A stretch of 64,000 nucleotides of DNA from Streptomyces sp. CA-278952 (GTDB taxonomy: Bacteria; Actinomycetota; Actinomycetes; Streptomycetales; Streptomycetaceae). Of this stretch, positions 34,127 to 41,524 are shown piece by piece. The translations under genes and the position numbers were made by a program. The DNA lies in the NCBI RefSeq assembly GCF_028747205.1, contig NZ_CP112880.1, positions 4,588,001 through 4,652,000 on the forward strand. The letters run 5' to 3'. Position 1 is the stretch's first letter. Each line of letters begins with the position of its first letter. The notes below the pieces were generated by a model. The model did no database searches. It saw only the letters and a program-made list of their open reading frames with translations, and was not told the origin of the DNA.

Positions 34127-34267
34127 TCAGAACTGGGGTGCGCGGATCAGGCGTCGCGCGGTTCTGGCGTCGATCGAGCCCAGCTCCAGGAGGCCCGGGG
34201 TGTTCTTCCGTACAGATACGGGAAGGGTGCCGCCGCCGGTGGCTTGCGGGAAGGTGTGGTCGAGCAT
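34127..34267 (-). other. Possible gene remnant with coding-like composition
   Basis: A minus-strand frame ending TGA 34127-34129 has high third-position GC and protein-like content: MLDHTFPQATGGGTLPV, followed by VRKNTPGLLELGSIDARTAR and a short tail. An ATG at 34267 lacks a ribosome binding site, and upstream the frame runs antisense into the next gene. It may be the tail of a lost gene or a 46-residue protein. No family recognised. Confidence 0.3.
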
Positions 34268-34307
34268 GGGCGCGATCGGACGACCGCACGGGATCGGGGA
34301 GCAGACG

Positions 34308-34820
34308 GTGAAAGAGTTGCCGGAGATCGGCAGGGTCGATGAGTGGACGCCTCTCGTCATCCGGACCGACTACACCGATGACTCCGCGTGGCGGGAGGTC
34401 ATCGCCGCGCTGGGCCGTGCCGCCGGGGCCAGGGAATGGGAGTCACCGGCGCACCTGGTCGACGACCGGCGGTGGGACGGGGTCACGAGTGACGAGGCTC
34501 TTGTCGCGGCGGCGCGGGACGAGGAGCTGAGCGTGGTGTTCCTCGCCGACGGCGTCACCATGCGCTCGCCCCTGCGGCCGCTGCTCGCCCTCGACCTCTG
34601 TGCCGATGACGACGAGGACCTCGACCCGGTGTACTACCGGGAACTCATCGATACGCCGCAGCCCCGCGAGGTGCGGGTCGTGCCGGACGCCGTCCACCTG
34701 GTCCACGGGAATCTCCAGCTGGCGAACGTGGACTTCCCGGAGTTCGCCGAGGAGGCCGCCGCCGATCCGGACGGTGTCGTGCGGGATCTGGTGACCGCCC
34801 CCGACGGTCCCGGAAGCTGA
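34308..34820 (+). CDS. Hypothetical protein, DUF6924-like
   Basis: A 170-residue acidic cytoplasmic protein. It opens VKELPEIGRVDEWTPLVIRTDYTDDSAWREVIAAL and later has LSVVFLADGVTMRSPLRPLLALDL and HLVHGNLQLANVDFPEFAEEA, a pattern I associate with the DUF6924 family of actinobacteria. Function unknown; members often look like immunity or regulatory proteins, but nothing here proves that. GTG 34308 follows GGGGAG with 6-nt spacing; upstream in-frame ATG codons at 34200 and 34266 are less likely. It converges on the broken aldo/keto reductase gene. Confidence 0.65.
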   Translation: MKELPEIGRVDEWTPLVIRTDYTDDSAWREVIAALGRAAGAREWESPAHLVDDRRWDGVTSDEALVAAARDEELSVVFLADGVTMRSPLRPLLALDLCADDDEDLDPVYYRELIDTPQPREVRVVPDAVHLVHGNLQLANVDFPEFAEEAAADPDGVVRDLVTAPDGPGS

Positions 34821-34875
34821 GACGACCGGCCGCTGTCACCCCGCCCGACGTTCCCGGCGGCGGCGCTCGCCGAGG

Positions 34876-35500
34876 TCACTCGTATCCCGCGACCCCGTCC
34901 AGCCGCGCCCGCAGCTCCGGTGTGAGCACAATGTCCGCCGCCGCCGTGTTCTCCTCCAGGTGGGCGACGCTGGACGTGCCCGGGATCGGGAGCATCACCG
35001 GGGAGTGGTCCAGCAGCCAGGCCAGGCAGAGCTGGGTGGGGGTGGCATGCAGCTCGGCGGCCACGGCCGCCACCTCCGCGCGGTCGCCCGCCTTGCCCCA
35101 GGCCACCGTCCGCCAGGGCAGGAAGGCGATGTCCGCCGCCTCGCACGCCATGAGGACCGGCTCGTGTTCGCGGTCGGTCAGGTTGTAGCGGTTCTGCACG
35201 CTCGCGATGTCGACGATCTTCCTGGCCTCGGCCAGCTCGGCGGCCGTCACCTCAGAGAGGCCGTCCGGCCCACCTTGCCCGCCTCGCGCAGGTCCCGCAG
35301 GGCCCCGAGCTGGTCGGCGAGCGGGGTCTGCGGGTCGATGCGGTGGAGCTGGAGCAGTTCGATCCGGTCGACGCGGAGCCGGCGCAGGGCGTGGTCCACC
35401 TCCGCGCGCAGGGACTCCGGGCGGCCGTTCAGGGCCCAGTCGCCCGTCTCGGCGGACCGGACGACGCCGACCTTCGTCGTGATCAGGAGGTTGTCCGGGT
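34876..35500 (-). pseudogene. Aldo/keto reductase, 3' part (interrupted and frameshifted)
   Basis: C-terminal two-thirds of an aldo/keto reductase. It reads NPHPDNLLITTKVGVV, then RIELLQLHRIDPQTPLADQL, up to GKVGRT, where a single missing base (near 35259-35265, ACGGCC where ACGGGCC is expected) shifts the frame. After that comes LSEVTAAELAEARKIV, then SVQNRYNLTDREHEPVL and the usual tail ending AGYE. Its 5' part lies on the far side of the inserted element, at 37307-37529. The gene is therefore doubly inactivated. Confidence 0.88.
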
Positions 35501-37306
35501 GGGGGTTGTGAGCTGTTGCCGGTTTGGTTTGCAGGAGTGAGTTGTGGCGTCAGGGGGTGGGTTCGGTGGTGGCCCGGGTGAGGGTGGGAACGGACGTTCT
35601 GGGGCCGAATGGGTGACCTTGGCGAGGGTTGTTCGTTGTGCTGGGTGGCGGATTGTTCGGCTTTGCGGCGGGGGTGGGTGGTGTGCGCGGGTTGGCGGGG
35701 CCGTTTGTGGTGCCGGGTCCTTCGGGGTTGGCGGTGCGGGACCGTCTCAAGCACCTCACCCCGGAGGATGAGCGGGTGTTGCGGGCGGTCGGTGAGTACC
35801 AGGGTGTGCTCGCTTCGCGTGATCTGAAGGTGCGCTGCGCGCAGGGTCTGGAACACAGTGCTGATACGTGGGCTGCGCGTAAGCGGGGGCTGACGAAGGT
35901 GTCGTCGTCGCGGATCGCCGGGGCGATCACGAAGGCCACCCATGATCAGTGGGCGCTCGCCCGTCGCGGCCAGGCCGCGCACATCCGGTCGCTGGAAGCC
36001 GGCATCCGGACACTGCGGCACCGGCTGTCGCTCCCGATCGGAGCGAAAGGCACGAAACGTGCGGCGGGTGGTTACCGGTCCAAGGGGGAGTGGTTCCGTA
36101 AGTCCCGTCGGCTGGTGGACCTGGAAGCTCGGCACACGGCCGCCGTGAAGGACTGGCGTGCGGGTCAGGTGCGGGTCGTGCGTGGCGGCAAGCGGCTCCT
36201 CAATACCCGGCATCACCTTGCCGCGGCCGGGCTTACCGAAGAGCGGTGGCGTGGGCGGTGGGAGGCGGAGCGGTGGTTCCTGGCTGCGGATGGTGAGTCG
36301 GGGAAGCTGCTCGGGAACGAAACGATCCGCGTCACCCCCGCCGGCCAAGTCAGTATCAAGCTGCCCGCCCCCCTGGCTCACCTGGCGAACACCAAGCACG
36401 GGCGTTACGCCCTGGCCTCGGTGGTGGTGTTCGCGCACCGGGGTGTGGAGTGGGCTGACCGTATCGAAGGCAATCGGGCTGTCGCCTACCGTATTCACCT
36501 CGACACCGCCCGGGGCCGTTGGTATCTGACCGCGTCCTGGCAACGCCCTCTCGTGCAGGCCATCCCGTGGGAGGCCGGCCGGGCCGGGGGCGTGATCGGT
36601 GTCGACACCAACGCCGATCACTTCGCCGCCTACCGCCTGGACCAGTACGGCAACCCGGTCGGTGAACCGCACCGCTTCGCCTACGACCTGTCCGGCACCG
36701 CCCACCACCGTGACGCGCAGATCCGCCACGCCCTGACCCGCCTCCTGCACTGGGCCCAACAGTGCGGTGCCACCGCCATCGGCATCGAGGACCTCGACTT
36801 CAGCGCCGAGAAGACCCGGGAGAAGCACGGCCGCAGGAAACGCTTCCGGCAACTGATCTCGGGCATCCCGACCGGGAAACTCAAGGCCCGGCTGGTCTCC
36901 ATGGCCGCCGAACAGGGGCTGGTGATCATCGCGGTCGATCCGGCCTACACCTCAATGTGGGGCGGGCAGCACTGGCAGAAGCCGCTGACCACACCCCGAC
37001 GGAAGATGTCCCGTCACGATGCCGCCGGTATCGCGGTCGGGAGACGCGCCCTCGGACACCCGATCCGGCGTCGGACGGCACCGCCCCCACACGACCGGAG
37101 AGATCGTGTGGGGCATCGGACCGCCCAGGCCGGAACAGGTGCACGAGAGCGTGAGGGAACCCGCCCACCCGCTACGGATCACGCCCCCAGAGACGTGCCA
37201 CCGCACGGGACGCGAAAGCGGCAACCCAGCGCACCCAAAACCGTTCGGGATGCGCCCAGAACACATGAGTGGATCCAACACCCACTCATGCACACTGGTT
37301 AGGAAC
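35501..37306 (+). mobile_element. Inserted IS200/IS605-family element carrying a TnpB-related gene
   Basis: About 1.8 kb inserted in an aldo/keto reductase gene, so both ends can be placed from the host gene: left near 35500/35501 (...ttgtccgggt) and right near 37306/37307 (ggtggagcgcc...). No target duplication is evident, as expected for IS605-type movement. A right-end hairpin, catgagtgg/ccactcatg (37264-37272, 37282-37290), sits 16 nt from the right boundary. It encodes only the TnpB-related protein and no TnpA. Confidence 0.75.
35629..37302 (+). CDS. TnpB-related RuvC nuclease lacking the zinc ribbon
   Basis: About 550 residues with the TnpB RuvC triad: Asp in GVIGVDTNADHF (about D326), Glu in AIGIEDLDFS (about E387) and Asp in SRHDAAGIA (about D464). 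The region between motifs II and III keeps IAVDPAYTSMWG, but the CxxC...CxxC zinc ribbon is replaced by GGQHWQKPL. The N-terminal 300 residues are longer than in classical TnpB. This fits the 'accessory protein TnpB-related' group of actinobacterial IS elements. The start is uncertain: TTG 35629 or GTG 35638, or later near LAVRDRLKHL. The reading frame runs through the right-end hairpin to the element's end, so the 3' part may also encode guide RNA. Confidence 0.78.
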   Translation: MFVVLGGGLFGFAAGVGGVRGLAGPFVVPGPSGLAVRDRLKHLTPEDERVLRAVGEYQGVLASRDLKVRCAQGLEHSADTWAARKRGLTKVSSSRIAGAITKATHDQWALARRGQAAHIRSLEAGIRTLRHRLSLPIGAKGTKRAAGGYRSKGEWFRKSRRLVDLEARHTAAVKDWRAGQVRVVRGGKRLLNTRHHLAAAGLTEERWRGRWEAERWFLAADGESGKLLGNETIRVTPAGQVSIKLPAPLAHLANTKHGRYALASVVVFAHRGVEWADRIEGNRAVAYRIHLDTARGRWYLTASWQRPLVQAIPWEAGRAGGVIGVDTNADHFAAYRLDQYGNPVGEPHRFAYDLSGTAHHRDAQIRHALTRLLHWAQQCGATAIGIEDLDFSAEKTREKHGRRKRFRQLISGIPTGKLKARLVSMAAEQGLVIIAVDPAYTSMWGGQHWQKPLTTPRRKMSRHDAAGIAVGRRALGHPIRRRTAPPPHDRRDRVGHRTAQAGTGAREREGTRPPATDHAPRDVPPHGTRKRQPSAPKTVRDAPRTHEWIQHPLMHTG

Positions 37307-37529
37307 GGTGGAGCGCCTCCGCCAGCAGCTCCTCGTTGGCCCCGTACCCGTACATGTGGGCCGTGTCGATCAGCGTGATGCCCAGTTCGACCGCCCGGCG
37401 GGCCACGGCGATGGCCGCCTTGCGGTCCTCGGGCCGTTCGGTGGGCAGGTGCATCGCACCGAACCCCAGCCGCCCCACGGCCAGGTCTCCGCCGATACGG
37501 AATGTCGTCGTCGATGGCGTGTTCGGCAT
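37307..37529 (-). pseudogene. Aldo/keto reductase, 5' part
   Basis: N-terminal 74 residues: ATG 37529, MPNTPSTTTFRIGGDLAVG, then LGFGAMHLP, the VELGITLIDTAHMYGYG segment with catalytic Asp and Tyr, and NEELLAEALH. The frame then enters the inserted element and stops within three codons (37299-37301). The protein continues across the element at 35500. Before insertion this was a normal NADPH-dependent aldo/keto reductase of about 290 residues. Confidence 0.9.
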
Positions 37530-37598
37530 GTTCGCTGGAATCCCCTTGGTTCGGATGGCCTCGACAACGTAGCCGCCCGTGCCGTGCGAGGAAGGGGT

Positions 37599-38015
37599 TC
37601 AGGGTGTTCCCGGGCCCTGGAGGAGCTGGAGGTAGTTGCCCACCGGGTCCACGATCGTGGAGAAGAACCAGCCGCCCCCGGTGTCCTCGACCGGCCGCAC
37701 CCACGTCACCCCGAGCGTGTTGAGGTGCTTCTCGGCCGCCCGGATGTCGCGCACGGTGAGGTTGATCAGCTGCCGGCCCGGCTCGGCGGCCTCGTCCGCC
37801 ACGTCGTCCCGTTCGTCGAACCCGATGATCGCCCCGGGGCCGACGATCAGGAAGTGCTCCGCCCAGCGGGCGCCCAGGGGCTCCAGCGCGGCGCGGTACC
37901 AGGCGATCAGGGCGGCGGAGTCGGTACTGCCGATGATGATCCCGAGGCCGGTGATGCCCCCGGTGCCGGTGCCGGTGCCGGTGGTGTCGCTGCTGTCGTC
38001 GGTGGGAGCCGTCAT
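37599..38015 (-). CDS. VOC (glyoxalase/bleomycin resistance-like) family protein
   Basis: A 138-residue vicinal oxygen chelate protein. Two babab modules are visible: GITGLGIIIGSTDSAALIAWYRAALEPLG with AEHFLIVGPGAIIGF, and RQLINLTVRDIRAAEKHLNTLGV ending DPVGNYLQLLQGPG. The metal ligands typical of glyoxalases are not obvious, so it may be a binding protein. The N-terminal 20 residues are a Thr/Gly run encoded by a 6-bp microsatellite. ATG 38015 has AAGGAGAA 7 nt upstream. It is divergent from the LLM gene at 38261. Confidence 0.8.
   Translation of the reverse strand: MTAPTDDSSDTTGTGTGTGGITGLGIIIGSTDSAALIAWYRAALEPLGARWAEHFLIVGPGAIIGFDERDDVADEAAEPGRQLINLTVRDIRAAEKHLNTLGVTWVRPVEDTGGGWFFSTIVDPVGNYLQLLQGPGTP
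37959..37983. repeat. 6-bp microsatellite in the VOC gene
   Basis: Four tandem copies of ccggtg in frame, encoding TGTGTGTG near the N-terminus of the VOC protein. Confidence 0.75.
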
Positions 38016-38181
38016 GGTCGTTCTCCTTGCTCGGTCGATCGTGCGTGCCGCGTGCTGCGTGCCGGCCGGGGCTCCCCGGTCGGGCTGTCGGGCTGTCCTG
38101 CCTACCACTTCTGACCGCCGGCGGCCGTGAAACTCATCGGCCCCCGCCGCCGATGCGCCCCGATGTGCCCCCACCCCTTGT

Positions 38182-38196
38182 CTGATGGGCCGTCAG
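38182..38196. promoter_or_regulatory. Palindromic operator, copy 1 of 3
   Basis: CTGATGGGCCGTCAG, one mismatch from the palindrome repeated at 40011 and 40073. It sits 65 bp upstream of the LLM start at 38261 and is followed by gtatgacg, echoing the bases after copy 2 (gtattgacg). Confidence 0.65.
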
Positions 38197-38260
38197 GTAT
38201 GACGATGGCGGCCGTCGCCCGGGGTGGGACCTTTCCGGGCCGGAGGGGAAGGAGGGCGCC

Positions 38261-39205
38261 GTGCCGATACTGCCCGGCGGGCCGCTGTCGTACGGGATGC
38301 AGCTGCCGGTCCAGTCGCAGAGCGTCATCTACGCGGAACCCTGGGAGGCGGCGGCGACCCCCGCCGATCTCGTCCGCATAGCCCGCGCCGCCGATCACGG
38401 CGGTTTCGCCTACATCGCCGGCTGCGATCACGTCGCCGTCCCGCGACGGCTGGCGGACGGCATGAGCACCGTCTGGTACGACCCTGTCGCCACCCTCGCC
38501 TTTCTTGCCGGGGTCACCGAGCGCGTCCTCCTGATGAGCCATGTCGCCGTCGTCGGACTGCGCCACCCGCTCGTCACCGCCAAGCAGTACGCCACCCTCG
38601 ACCACCTCAGCGGCGGCCGGCTGATCCTCGGGGTCGGGGCCGGGCACGTACGGGAGGAGTTCGAGGCGGTGGGGGCGGACTTCGACGGGCGCGGGGGTGT
38701 GCTGGACGAGTCGATCGACGCGTTGCGGGCCGCGCTCGGGCCCGAGGAGTACCCGGAGTTCGCGGGGCGGCGGTTCTCGTTCCGTGGGCTCGGGCAACGG
38801 CCCCGGCCGGTTCAGGAGCGGGTGCCGATCTGGGTGGGCGGCTCCTCGCCCGCCGCCACCCGTCGGGCCGCCGTGCGCGGGGACGGGTGGCTGCCGCAGG
38901 GTGATGCCCGGGACCGGCTGCCCGCGCAGATCGCTCGGGTGCACGCCCTGCGGGAGGAGGCGGGGGTCGAGGCGCCGATCGTCGTCGGTGCGATCACCGA
39001 GCCGCTGTACGTGGGTGAGCCCGGGTGGTCCGTGGGGCGGCGGACGCTCACCGGGAAGCCGGAGGTTCTCGCGGAGTCGCTGCGGGAGTACGCGGCGATC
39101 GGCGTGCACCAGATCCAGGTGCGCTTCCGGAGCCGGAGCGTGGACGAACTGACCGATCAGATGGCCGCGTTCGGCGCGGACGTGGCCCCTCACCTCGGTA
39201 CGTGA
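38261..39205 (+). CDS. LLM-class F420-dependent oxidoreductase (TIGR03619-like)
   Basis: A 314-residue luciferase-like TIM-barrel enzyme. Typical segments: [63 protein letters not shown] and the C-terminal [17 protein letters not shown]. This subclass generally uses F420 rather than FMN; FO synthase is encoded in the same window. Substrate unknown. GTG 38261 has GGAGG with good spacing. It heads a four- to six-gene cluster with an SDR, a second LLM enzyme, an amidohydrolase and an aldehyde dehydrogenase. Confidence 0.82.
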   Translation: MPILPGGPLSYGMQLPVQSQSVIYAEPWEAAATPADLVRIARAADHGGFAYIAGCDHVAVPRRLADGMSTVWYDPVATLAFLAGVTERVLLMSHVAVVGLRHPLVTAKQYATLDHLSGGRLILGVGAGHVREEFEAVGADFDGRGGVLDESIDALRAALGPEEYPEFAGRRFSFRGLGQRPRPVQERVPIWVGGSSPAATRRAAVRGDGWLPQGDARDRLPAQIARVHALREEAGVEAPIVVGAITEPLYVGEPGWSVGRRTLTGKPEVLAESLREYAAIGVHQIQVRFRSRSVDELTDQMAAFGADVAPHLGT

Positions 39206-39216
39206 AGGAGACGGAC

Positions 39217-40014
39217 ATGGGCAAGCTGGACGGGCGGGTCGTCCTGGTCACCGGGGCGGCGCGCGGGCAGGGCGAGCAGGAGGCGCGGCTCTTCGCCGCC
39301 GAGGGCGCGCGGGTCGTCGTCGCCGATGTGCTGGTCGAGCAAGGGGAGGGTTTGGCCGCGGAGTTGGGGGAGGAGTTCGGTGAGGGCGTCGCCCGGTTCG
39401 TGCGGCTGGACGTCGGGAGCGAGGAGGACTGGGCCGCAGCCGTCGCCGCGGCCAAGGACGCCTTCGGGAAGATCGACGGGCTCGTCAACAACGCGGGCAT
39501 CCTGCGCTTCAACGAGCTGGTCAACACCCCGCTGGCCGAGTTCGAGCAGGTGGTGCGCGTCAATATGACGGGTGCGTTCCTCGGGATACGCGCCGTCGCA
39601 CCCGAGATCGAGGCCGCGGGCGGCGGGACGATCGTCAACACGTCCTCGTACACCGGTCTGACCGGCATGCCCCTGGTCGGTGCGTACGCCGCGACCAAGC
39701 ACGCGGTGCTGGGGCTGACCAAGGTCGCCGCCATGGAGCTGGCGGGCAAGGGTATCCGGGTCAACGCCGTCTGCCCCGGGGCCGTCGATACCGCGATGAG
39801 CAATCCGGCGCTGCTGGACGCGGACGCCGACCTGTCGACGTCGAGCGCGGCCCTGGACGCGTACTACCGCAAGCTCGTGCCGATGGGGCGGATCGGCCGG
39901 CCCGAGGAGGTCGCCGCGCTGGTGCTGTTCCTGACCGGCCCGGATTCCTCGTACGTCACCGGGCAGCCGTTCGTCGTGGACGGGGGATGGCTGGCGGGGG
40001 TCAGCCCGTTCTGA
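39217..40014 (+). CDS. Short-chain dehydrogenase/reductase (3-alpha/20-beta-HSD-like)
   Basis: A 265-residue classical SDR. Cofactor loop [12 protein letters not shown], catalytic Ser in [10 protein letters not shown] and YAATK, and a C-terminal [15 protein letters not shown]. It resembles bacterial hydroxysteroid and glucose dehydrogenases in tone, but substrate is not assigned. ATG 39217 has GAAGGAG upstream, 11 bp after the LLM stop, so the two genes are one transcription unit. Its stop codon lies inside operator copy 2. Confidence 0.88.
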   Translation: MGKLDGRVVLVTGAARGQGEQEARLFAAEGARVVVADVLVEQGEGLAAELGEEFGEGVARFVRLDVGSEEDWAAAVAAAKDAFGKIDGLVNNAGILRFNELVNTPLAEFEQVVRVNMTGAFLGIRAVAPEIEAAGGGTIVNTSSYTGLTGMPLVGAYAATKHAVLGLTKVAAMELAGKGIRVNAVCPGAVDTAMSNPALLDADADLSTSSAALDAYYRKLVPMGRIGRPEEVAALVLFLTGPDSSYVTGQPFVVDGGWLAGVSPF

Positions 40015-40087
40015 CGGAGCGTCAGGTATTGACGGGTCGCGGTGGCGGTGGAACAGTCGGTCGCACCACAATCTGACGGTGCGTCAG
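40011..40087. promoter_or_regulatory. Two palindromic operators, copies 2 and 3
   Basis: CTGACGGAGCGTCAG (40011-40025) and CTGACGGTGCGTCAG (40073-40087) have identical 6-bp arms (CTGACG/CGTCAG) and centres 62 bp apart (about six helical turns). They flank the probable promoter of the LLM gene starting at 40124. Confidence 0.75.
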
Positions 40088-40123
40088 AAAAGCTGTCGGA
40101 AGACTTGAGGACGGTGAACCTCC

Positions 40124-41245
40124 GTGGAATTCGGGCTCTTTGTTCAGGGGTACGTGCCCGCCGCGCGTGCCAAGGTGGACCCCGAGGCAGAGCACAAGGC
40201 GCTGATCGAGGAGACCGAGTACGTCATCCAGGCGGACAAGTCCGGCTTCAAGTACGCCTGGGCCTCCGAGCACCACTTCCTGGAGGAGTACTCGCACCTC
40301 TCCGCCAACGACGTGTACCTCGGCTATCTCGCGCACGCCACCGAGCGCATCCACCTCGGCTCCGGCATCTTCAACCCGCTCGCCCCCGTCAACCATCCGG
40401 TGAAGGTCGCCGAGAAGGTCGCGATGCTCGACCACCTCTCCGAGGGGCGCTTCGAGTTCGGCACCGGGCGGGGCGCGGGCAGCCACGAGATCCTCGGGTT
40501 CATGCCGGGCATCACCGACATGAACCACACGAAGGAGCTGTGGGAGGAGACGATCGCCGAGTTCCCCAAGATGTGGCTCCAGGACGAGTACGTCGGCTTC
40601 CAGGGCAAGCACTGGTCCCTGCCGCCGCGCAAGATCCTGCCGAAGCCGTACGGGAAGTCCCACCCGGCCATGTGGTACGCGGCCGGGTCGCCGTCCTCGT
40701 ACGCCATGGCGGGCAAGAAGGGGCTCGGCGTGCTGGGCTTCAGCGTGCAGAAGGTCTCCGACATGGAGTGGGTCGTCGAGTCCTACAAGAACGCGGTCAA
40801 GGACGCCGAGCCGGTGGGCGCGTTCGTCAACGACAACGTGATGGTCACGTCCACCGCGATCTGCGCCGAGACGCACGCCAAGGCGGTGGAGATCGCGGTC
40901 GGCGGGGGGCTCAATTACCTCCAGTCGCTGCTGTTCCGCTACCACGACACGTTCCCCCGGCCGGAGGGGATCCCGGAGTGGCCTCAGCTGCTGCCGGAGT
41001 ACACCGAGGAGATCGTCGAGCTGCTCATCGCGGAGGAGCTGATGATCTGTGGGGATCCCGACGAGGTGCTGAAGCAGTGCCGGCGGTGGGATCGGGCGGG
41101 GGCGGACCAGTTGAGCTTCGGGCTGCCGATCGGGATCAGTCCCGAGGACACGATGAACACGATCCGGTTGATCGGGGAGCACGTGATTCCGCGGATCGAT
41201 ACGGATCCCGTGCATCGGACCTCGCGGTTCCGGGCCGCGGGCTGA
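40124..41245 (+). CDS. LLM-class flavin-dependent oxidoreductase
   Basis: A 373-residue bacterial-luciferase-type monooxygenase. It starts MEFGLFVQGYVPAARAK and has WASEHHFLEEYSHLSANDVYLGYLAHAT and the loop EKVAMLDHLSEGRFEFGTGRGAGSHE, closest to FMN-dependent LLM monooxygenases rather than the F420 group. It likely oxidises or cleaves a catabolic intermediate. Start GTG 40124, directly downstream of two strong palindromes, so it begins a second regulated transcript in this cluster. The 3' end is followed by composite repeats rather than a clean terminator. Confidence 0.82.
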   Translation: MEFGLFVQGYVPAARAKVDPEAEHKALIEETEYVIQADKSGFKYAWASEHHFLEEYSHLSANDVYLGYLAHATERIHLGSGIFNPLAPVNHPVKVAEKVAMLDHLSEGRFEFGTGRGAGSHEILGFMPGITDMNHTKELWEETIAEFPKMWLQDEYVGFQGKHWSLPPRKILPKPYGKSHPAMWYAAGSPSSYAMAGKKGLGVLGFSVQKVSDMEWVVESYKNAVKDAEPVGAFVNDNVMVTSTAICAETHAKAVEIAVGGGLNYLQSLLFRYHDTFPRPEGIPEWPQLLPEYTEEIVELLIAEELMICGDPDEVLKQCRRWDRAGADQLSFGLPIGISPEDTMNTIRLIGEHVIPRIDTDPVHRTSRFRAAG

Positions 41246-41524
41246 CCCGCACGGGGCTCCGCCCCGGACCCCGCGCCTCAAGCGCCGGCGGGGCTGGTGT
41301 TCGGGGCTCCGCCCCGGGCCCCGCTCCTCAAGCGCCGGCGGGGCTGAAACGCCCGCCTCAAGCGCCGGCGGGGCTGGATAGGCCGGGCGGCGTCTTCCCG
41401 GACCGTCGCCCTGATGAGCCGGGGTGCGTACCGCGGCCGAAAGCGTGCGCACCCCGGCTGTCCCACGCACCCGAGCCGGAGAAGGAACCCGAGCCGGAGA
41501 AGGAACCCCGAGAAGGGAACCGTC
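41246..41524. repeat. Composite intergenic repeat cluster
   Basis: Three exact copies of CTCAAGCGCCGGCGGGGCTG (41277-41296, 41327-41346, 41357-41376), separated by two copies of the palindrome GGGGCTCCGCCCC (41253-41265, 41303-41315). This is a common style of Streptomyces intergenic repeat. Further on, an 18-bp unit is perfectly duplicated in tandem (41470-41487, 41488-41505), each copy containing a GGAGAAGGA ribosome-binding-like sequence, just before the amidohydrolase start. Confidence 0.8.

Noticed and set aside
41246..41400. CRISPR-like spaced repeats
   Set aside because: Only three units with unequal spacing and palindromic fillers, no cas genes; typical Streptomyces intergenic repeats instead.
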